Source: Strigomonas culicis
Lineage: Eukaryota; Euglenozoa; Kinetoplastea; Trypanosomatida; Trypanosomatidae
NCBI GenBank assembly: GCA_000482145.1
Contig: AUXH01000202.1
Location: forward strand, 1-28,904
Length of the DNA stretch: 28,904 bases
Direction: 5' to 3'
Within the stretch, counting starts at the first letter, position 1. Each line of letters begins with the position of its first letter. The notes below the pieces were generated by a model, which was not told where the DNA came from, did no database searches, and was given only the letters and a program-made list of their open reading frames with translations. The translations under genes and the position numbers were made by a program. Shown one piece after another: positions 25,601 to 28,904 of this stretch.

Positions 25601-27897
25601 ACGACCCCTTCATGCCCGCCGCGTACAAGAGAAGCACCGGCAACAGCTACCACGAGGCGGCGCCCGCCATGCCGGAGGAGACGAAGGGCTTGCTGCCGTC
25701 CCTGCCGCCGTCTTCGCAGGCGGAATCGGTCGGCGAGGACAAGTCGGTCATGAACACGCCGCCGCTGCCGCAGCAGCGGCACCCCAACCACCCCGCGGAG
25801 CCGCTGCCCCCGCTGTTCGGCGGCTCGGCGCCCGACCGCGCGCACGAGGAGAATAAGTTTCTCGAGGCGGTCGTCAACGGCGACGTCAGCCACCTGCGCT
25901 ACTCCAGCTACACCACCGTGTACGATACGGTGCCGCTCATCGTGTGTATGTGCGGCCTGCCCGGCCGCGGCAAGAGCTTCATCAGCAAGCGTCTCGTGCG
26001 CTACATGAACTGGAAGGGCGTCCCCTGCGAGGTGTTCAACGCGGGCAACTACCGCCGCAAGCTGCTGGGGGTGGAGGGCACCGCTGGCGCCGACTTCTTC
26101 GACCCCAACAACGCCAAGGCGAAGGAGCTGCGGGAGAAGATGGCGGAGCTCGCCTGCGAGGACCTCGTGCGGTTCATCTCCTCACACAAGCTGTCCGTCG
26201 GCATCCTCGACGCGACCAACACGACGCGGTCGCGGCGCCTGAAGCTGAAGGAGTACTTCGCGGCGGAGACGAAGAAGTGGCGCACGCCGTATCGCATCCT
26301 CTTCATCGAGTCGGTCTGCACGGATGAGACGATCATCATGGAGAACATCCTCCGCAGCAAGTGCGACAACGACGACTTCAAGCACGTCACGAACACGGAG
26401 GCCATCGTCGAGGAGTTCCGCGAGCGCATCGGCCAGTATGAGAAGGTGTACGAGACGATCGAGCCGGACGAGCAGATCCCCTTCATCAAGATCATCAACG
26501 TGAAGCACCACGTGATTGTGCACGGGGTCGACAGCGGCCTCGGCAGCCGCATCGCCTTCTTCCTGCTGAACCTGCACCCCGTCGCGTACCCCATCTACAT
26601 CGCCCTCCCCGGCGAGACGATGGGCGACAGGCACCACGTGTACGGCGGCGACGAGCGGCTGACCGCCGCCGGCGAGCGCTACGCGCGGGCGCTGAAGACG
26701 TTCATCCAGGAGCGCTACGTGCCGCACATGGTCGTGCTACACGCCACCAACCCCAGCGTCATGAGCACGCTGCGGCCGCTGATGGACGGCTACGAGGCGG
26801 GCAGCAGGCCCGCATCGCCCACCACCGGGGCCGAACAAGCCAACGCGGGCGGTGGCAAGGTCGCACCCGACGCCGCCGCGGCGTCGCACCACCGCCGCCA
26901 CGGCAAGAAGCGCACCCCCGTCCACCCCATCGACGAGCCGGTGATGGAACTGCGCTCGGAGACGCCGACGGACCCGGCCATGACCGCCGCGATGGCCGGC
27001 GGCGATGTCTCCTACATCGCGGTCAAGAAGCAGACCAGCAGCAGCAACAGCAGCAGCAGCAGCTCCTCCTCGTCCGCGGGGTTCGTGCCCATCGAGAACA
27101 CGGCGAGCGGGAAGGGCACCGTCTCGGAGAGCTCCGGCAAGGACCGCGACCGCGACGTCGAGGACAGCAGCAGCGACACGTGCAGCGACAGTGGCAGCGC
27201 GTCCTGCACCTCCGGGAGCAGCAGCGACGCGGAGGTGATGGAGGAGGTGCTCTGCCCGGTGCCGGGCCTCGACAACATCAATTACGGCCGCTTCAGCGGC
27301 CACTCGGCGAGCTGGATCAAGTCCAAGTACAGCCGCCTCTCCACGCTGCTGTACAACGCCGCGGAGGACGACTTCGAGACCAACAGCGGCGGCAGCGGGC
27401 CCGCCAAGAAGGCGGAGGGCGCGCCGGAGGGTCCGGAGGCGCCGCTGCCGCCGCCGCTCTGCGCGAAGCTGAAGCAGGGCATCAAGTGGTTCCAGCACCA
27501 GCCCACCGGCGTGGACCCGCGCCTCTCTTACTGCGTGCAGTTCCCCAACGGCGAGAGCTGCCGGCAGGTCAACGTGCGGCTCGAGCCGGCGCTAATGGCC
27601 GTCATGCGCACGCAGTCGCCCGTCTTTGTCATCGCGCCGCCTATTCCCGCGCAGGGGATGCTGGCCTTCCAGGCAGACATCATTCCGGAGCTGAGCCCCA
27701 TGCTGCGGCTGCCGCACGGCTGCGTTGTCGAGATCGGCGTGAAGGACGACGTCACCCTTCACCCCCTCGTGCCGCTGAGCGGCCCCGTGCTGGAGCTCTT
27801 CCCTGGCACGGAGAGCTCGCCCGTGCTGAACGAGAAGGAGGTGGAGGAGCTGCTTTCCATGACGATGCAGATGCGGGAGACGCCGGGGAAGCAGTAG
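22627..27897 (+). CDS. Ankyrin-PFK-2/FBPase-2-like protein with inactive bisphosphatase half (1756 aa)
   Basis: The kinase half has Walker A Gly1110-x4-Gly-Lys1116-Ser1117, a Phe-Asn-x-Gly-x-Tyr-Arg-Arg block and Asp1195-Ala-Thr-Asn-Thr-Thr-Arg1201, all diagnostic of 6-phosphofructo-2-kinase, which makes fructose 2,6-bisphosphate. In trypanosomatids this metabolite activates pyruvate kinase, and N-terminal extensions with ankyrin repeats are known in the family. Here residues of about 676-698 form a short coiled coil and about 720-790 ankyrin repeats, after about 670 disordered residues with a six-His run (170-175) and a seven-Gln run (275-281). In the C-terminal phosphatase-like half the Arg-His-Gly-Glu motif is Leu1327-Pro1328-Gly-Glu, and the second catalytic His position is Ala1670-Pro1671, so bisphosphatase activity should be lost. 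An insertion of about 1390-1545 splits that half. The start is placed at the ATG at 22627; the frame is open upstream only through GTG/TGT repeat. Confidence 0.93.
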   Translation: MSKTNAPTGGPPAPPAQGFPAVLPDAHSGAAAGAYPTRALDTQKQRLLFFGGVPGAAGHTAAPQEAKAAAAPSRHHVLLGGAGTQGGACVVHLPYHHHPPDTRTAADASTSGTAATSKASTDGNSSSKTSAATKNYNTPFVITRHHGGGEAGEDKKSRKSKQKAGREHRHHHHHHRHQGSASGSATRSPQTEREDDVVSAQTAPGSETSKQSYHFPHSSSGELPSDAEAGGARAVDEAGRAAVKAFQRRSKVKSYDDMEHVLAEPPRTASPLGLQQQQQQQPVPVPAAAPAAPLFLASPELRCAQDGNSQLSPLDTPQAAAAAPVATCTKALLSPVLLPGAAPHVAAASHFDKPLLTHAHATAAAARPAFTQPQQPRGAEGGTGAAPTNKAMERFMKLYGDEPVERTRQDQLVAPKASALDANSLDENSNAYSLMVSNEPSEQGDAAERGERTPPPAHRRAADMGIAGLVPPAAGPAPALPDAHTITQERLQLLRDTSGRMQRAYTSTDASAALLTAHDGDRALRQALGTLSTPCRSGTTSSPMSPPTRDAQTRAASFGDGPPGAAAPTDGAAAAKAGRRPSREEVAERLPSPPPMVGSFRVDGSLGSVPMGASATQLPARSMSVMPDANLSFLGPLRRATTFSAAPPGASFARPALDPLASSVLKQQNCAALVAELERRRERLKRQLAQLQKEATATNTFALVRSSNASQLQILLRERLCNVNDRDYNGCTALHVAAGEGNLAIVRVLLSFGADVTATDKSGRTPLDCAASNRHGSVARYLLTVIRNKQLCRHDQALFTPSQSTASPPMAALQRMGSAEAHANARGPSLDTAGERTPLAPNDTFSFDQQLSPLLRPQWRPGERSPGSAMSHADLHGSGHVGGARAGFSEGASLDMVAPQPFLADQPPQRPPPPPTRLRPSSNLNVTNISSNSVSRHQNAPSFYADVGMQTLEDYQRLAEVCTAMPFLQPKAPLLPSMEQAAAQMQANSSFNDPFMPAAYKRSTGNSYHEAAPAMPEETKGLLPSLPPSSQAESVGEDKSVMNTPPLPQQRHPNHPAEPLPPLFGGSAPDRAHEENKFLEAVVNGDVSHLRYSSYTTVYDTVPLIVCMCGLPGRGKSFISKRLVRYMNWKGVPCEVFNAGNYRRKLLGVEGTAGADFFDPNNAKAKELREKMAELACEDLVRFISSHKLSVGILDATNTTRSRRLKLKEYFAAETKKWRTPYRILFIESVCTDETIIMENILRSKCDNDDFKHVTNTEAIVEEFRERIGQYEKVYETIEPDEQIPFIKIINVKHHVIVHGVDSGLGSRIAFFLLNLHPVAYPIYIALPGETMGDRHHVYGGDERLTAAGERYARALKTFIQERYVPHMVVLHATNPSVMSTLRPLMDGYEAGSRPASPTTGAEQANAGGGKVAPDAAAASHHRRHGKKRTPVHPIDEPVMELRSETPTDPAMTAAMAGGDVSYIAVKKQTSSSNSSSSSSSSSAGFVPIENTASGKGTVSESSGKDRDRDVEDSSSDTCSDSGSASCTSGSSSDAEVMEEVLCPVPGLDNINYGRFSGHSASWIKSKYSRLSTLLYNAAEDDFETNSGGSGPAKKAEGAPEGPEAPLPPPLCAKLKQGIKWFQHQPTGVDPRLSYCVQFPNGESCRQVNVRLEPALMAVMRTQSPVFVIAPPIPAQGMLAFQADIIPELSPMLRLPHGCVVEIGVKDDVTLHPLVPLSGPVLELFPGTESSPVLNEKEVEELLSMTMQMRETPGKQ
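23134..23151 (+). repeat. (CAC)6 encoding a poly-His tract
   Basis: Six in-frame CAC codons encode His170-His175 of the PFK-2-like protein, flanked by further His and Arg residues. It lies in the disordered N-terminal extension. Confidence 0.9.
23449..23469 (+). repeat. (CAG)7 encoding a poly-Gln tract
   Basis: Seven pure CAG codons encode Gln275-Gln281 of the PFK-2-like protein. It is a slippage-prone repeat in disordered sequence. Confidence 0.9.
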
Positions 27898-28290
27898 GCG
27901 GGTCGGCTCCGGTGGTGGATTTCTCCTTTTTTTTTTGCTTTTATAAACACATTTATATATCTATACGTACATATATATAACCAATTAAATAATTCAAAAA
28001 GAAGTATAGAGCACCTTTTTATATATGGCACACAGCAAAAGTTTTTCCCCCTGGTTTACATCATTTCTTTTTCTGTTATTTTGTTATTTTTTTCGTGTTT
28101 TTGGAATGATAATTAATTCGTAGGATCCGGAGATATTTGCGTTTATATATATATATATATATATAATAAAGTCGTCACCGTAGTGTTTTGATGATGCTGG
28201 CGGTTGTGGTTGACTTTGCAATCCGTACAGTGGTGCACTTTCAAGTGCCCTTATGTATGGTGTTGGTGTTGTTGTTGTTGTTGTTTTTTG
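27898..28290. other. Intergenic spacer, no gene seen
   Basis: AT-rich 3' UTR and spacer with TA-rich stretches at about 27954-27979 and 28144-28165 and a TTG/GTT repeat at about 28259-28286. No coding or RNA feature was recognised. Confidence 0.6.
28144..28165. repeat. (TA)n microsatellite
   Basis: About eleven uninterrupted TA units in the spacer before the last gene. Confidence 0.9.
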
Positions 28291-28354
28291 CATCTACTGC
28301 TTCCTCTCCTTCTTCTTTTTTTATCTTTTCGCCTTTCTGTGTGTTCCACCACAG
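28291..28354 (+). promoter_or_regulatory. Probable trans-splicing signal for the gene at 28381
   Basis: A strong pyrimidine tract at about 28291-28350 ends in CCACCACAG with AG at 28353-28354. Further AGs follow at 28359-28360, 28365-28366 and 28375-28376. The 5' UTR would be about 27 nt or less and lacks an upstream ATG. Confidence 0.7.
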
Positions 28355-28380
28355 CTTTAGCGACAGTCTACGGCAGAACC

Positions 28381-28904
28381 ATGTACATGGAAGTGATCTC
28401 CGAGGCGGTGCCCATGACGGACGGCGAGGTGTACGCCCTCCTCCGCCGGCGCCGCGATCACCGCACCGGCTCCAAGCAGCCGCCCTTCAACCTACAGATG
28501 CCCTCGGAGGCGGCCAGTGGCAATCCGTCCAGCACCGCCGGCGGCTACGGCCGCGGCGGTGGCCCTCGGCGCGGCGGGAGCCAAGCCGGCGGCACCAGCG
28601 GCAGCAGCGCGCTGCCCAGCCACCTTGTCGTGCTGCTGACGGAGGTGAACCTGATGCGCTACCTCGCGGAGGCGGCGCCGCACATCGGCGACGAGGCCGC
28701 CGCCGCCGCGCACCCATACCGCGTGTGCGACCTCTACGGCCCCTCCTCCGTCTGCTCCCTTCTCCCCGACGCGAGCACGAAGCGCGAGGATGAGATGGAC
28801 GGGGCGGAGGCGGGGCCCCGCACGACCGCGAAGGGCGGCAGGAGCCCCAAGGCCAAGGCACTCGCACCGGAGGCGGGCGCCGTAAAGAAGGAAAACGAGG
28901 GGGG
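28381..28904 (+). CDS. 5' part of a gene, N-terminus resembling RNA polymerase III subunit RPC9/RPC17 (at least 174 aa, cut by window end)
   Basis: The frame opened by the ATG at 28381 runs without a stop to the end of the window, so the 3' end is missing. The first residues, Met-Tyr-Met-Glu-Val followed about ten residues later by Asp/Asn-x-Glu-Val-x-x-Leu-Leu and then Arg-rich text, match the opening of the RPC9/RPC17 (CRCP) subunits, which pair with RPC25 to form the stalk of RNA polymerase III. Residues of about 45-80 are a Gly/Ser/Arg-rich low-complexity insertion, residues of about 81-95 are a hydrophobic helix ending Leu-Met-Arg-Tyr-Leu, and from about 135 the sequence becomes Lys/Glu/Ala-rich. 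RPC17 proteins are usually only about 120-150 residues, so this would be an enlarged version. The gene call is firm (codon bias, splice signal, first ATG); the family call is tentative because the diagnostic C-terminal HRDC-like region is incomplete. Confidence 0.75.
   Translation, partial: MYMEVISEAVPMTDGEVYALLRRRRDHRTGSKQPPFNLQMPSEAASGNPSSTAGGYGRGGGPRRGGSQAGGTSGSSALPSHLVVLLTEVNLMRYLAEAAPHIGDEAAAAAHPYRVCDLYGPSSVCSLLPDASTKREDEMDGAEAGPRTTAKGGRSPKAKALAPEAGAVKKENEG

Noticed and set aside
1..28904. CRISPR array, bacterial operon, prophage or insertion sequence
   Set aside because: No spaced direct repeats, integrases, transposases or Shine-Dalgarno-led compact operons are present. Gene spacing and splice signals are eukaryotic kinetoplastid in type.

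Overview
The window looks like nuclear chromosomal DNA from a kinetoplastid, most likely a trypanosomatid. All nine protein genes lie on the + strand. They are intronless, have very GC-rich codons, and are separated by strikingly AT-rich spacers of about 0.4 to 1.2 kb. Most spacers carry a polypyrimidine tract followed by an AG a short distance upstream of the next ATG, which is the layout expected for polycistronic transcription resolved by spliced-leader trans-splicing. One protein has an ankyrin repeat plus 6-phosphofructo-2-kinase arrangement known from trypanosomatids. The species cannot be fixed from this sequence. The strong contrast between GC-rich genes and AT-rich spacers is sharper than I would expect for Leishmania.

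Layout. 1-208: simple repeats including a (CT)32 tract, and the 5' UTR of gene 1. 209-2839: a protein with a MetAP1-type C6H2 zinc finger, a degenerate DEAD-box-like region and a very basic tail. 3298-4374: a putative mitochondrial protein. 4817-5395: a small unknown protein. 5396-6611: a 1.2 kb spacer with no convincing gene. 6612-8375: a CDP-alcohol phosphotransferase (ethanolamine/choline phosphotransferase, last step of the Kennedy pathway). 8896-15000: a 2034-residue low-complexity and coiled-coil protein, probably a scaffold. 15526-18294: a protein with a disordered N-terminal half and four membrane segments. 19083-21512: a leucine-rich repeat protein. 21513-22626: spacer with a G-rich (GGGTGT)n tract. 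22627-27897: an ankyrin-PFK-2/FBPase-2-like protein whose phosphatase half has lost its catalytic histidines. 28381-end: the 5' part of a gene whose first residues resemble RNA polymerase III subunit RPC9/RPC17.

The genes do not form one pathway, as is normal for kinetoplastid gene clusters. Shared biology is limited to the common expression mode. The points most worth following are the pseudo-bisphosphatase and its large internal insertion, the uncoupling of the MetAP1-type zinc finger from any aminopeptidase domain, the topology of the four-TM protein, and the unusual acceptor-site arrangement in front of the small gene at 4817.
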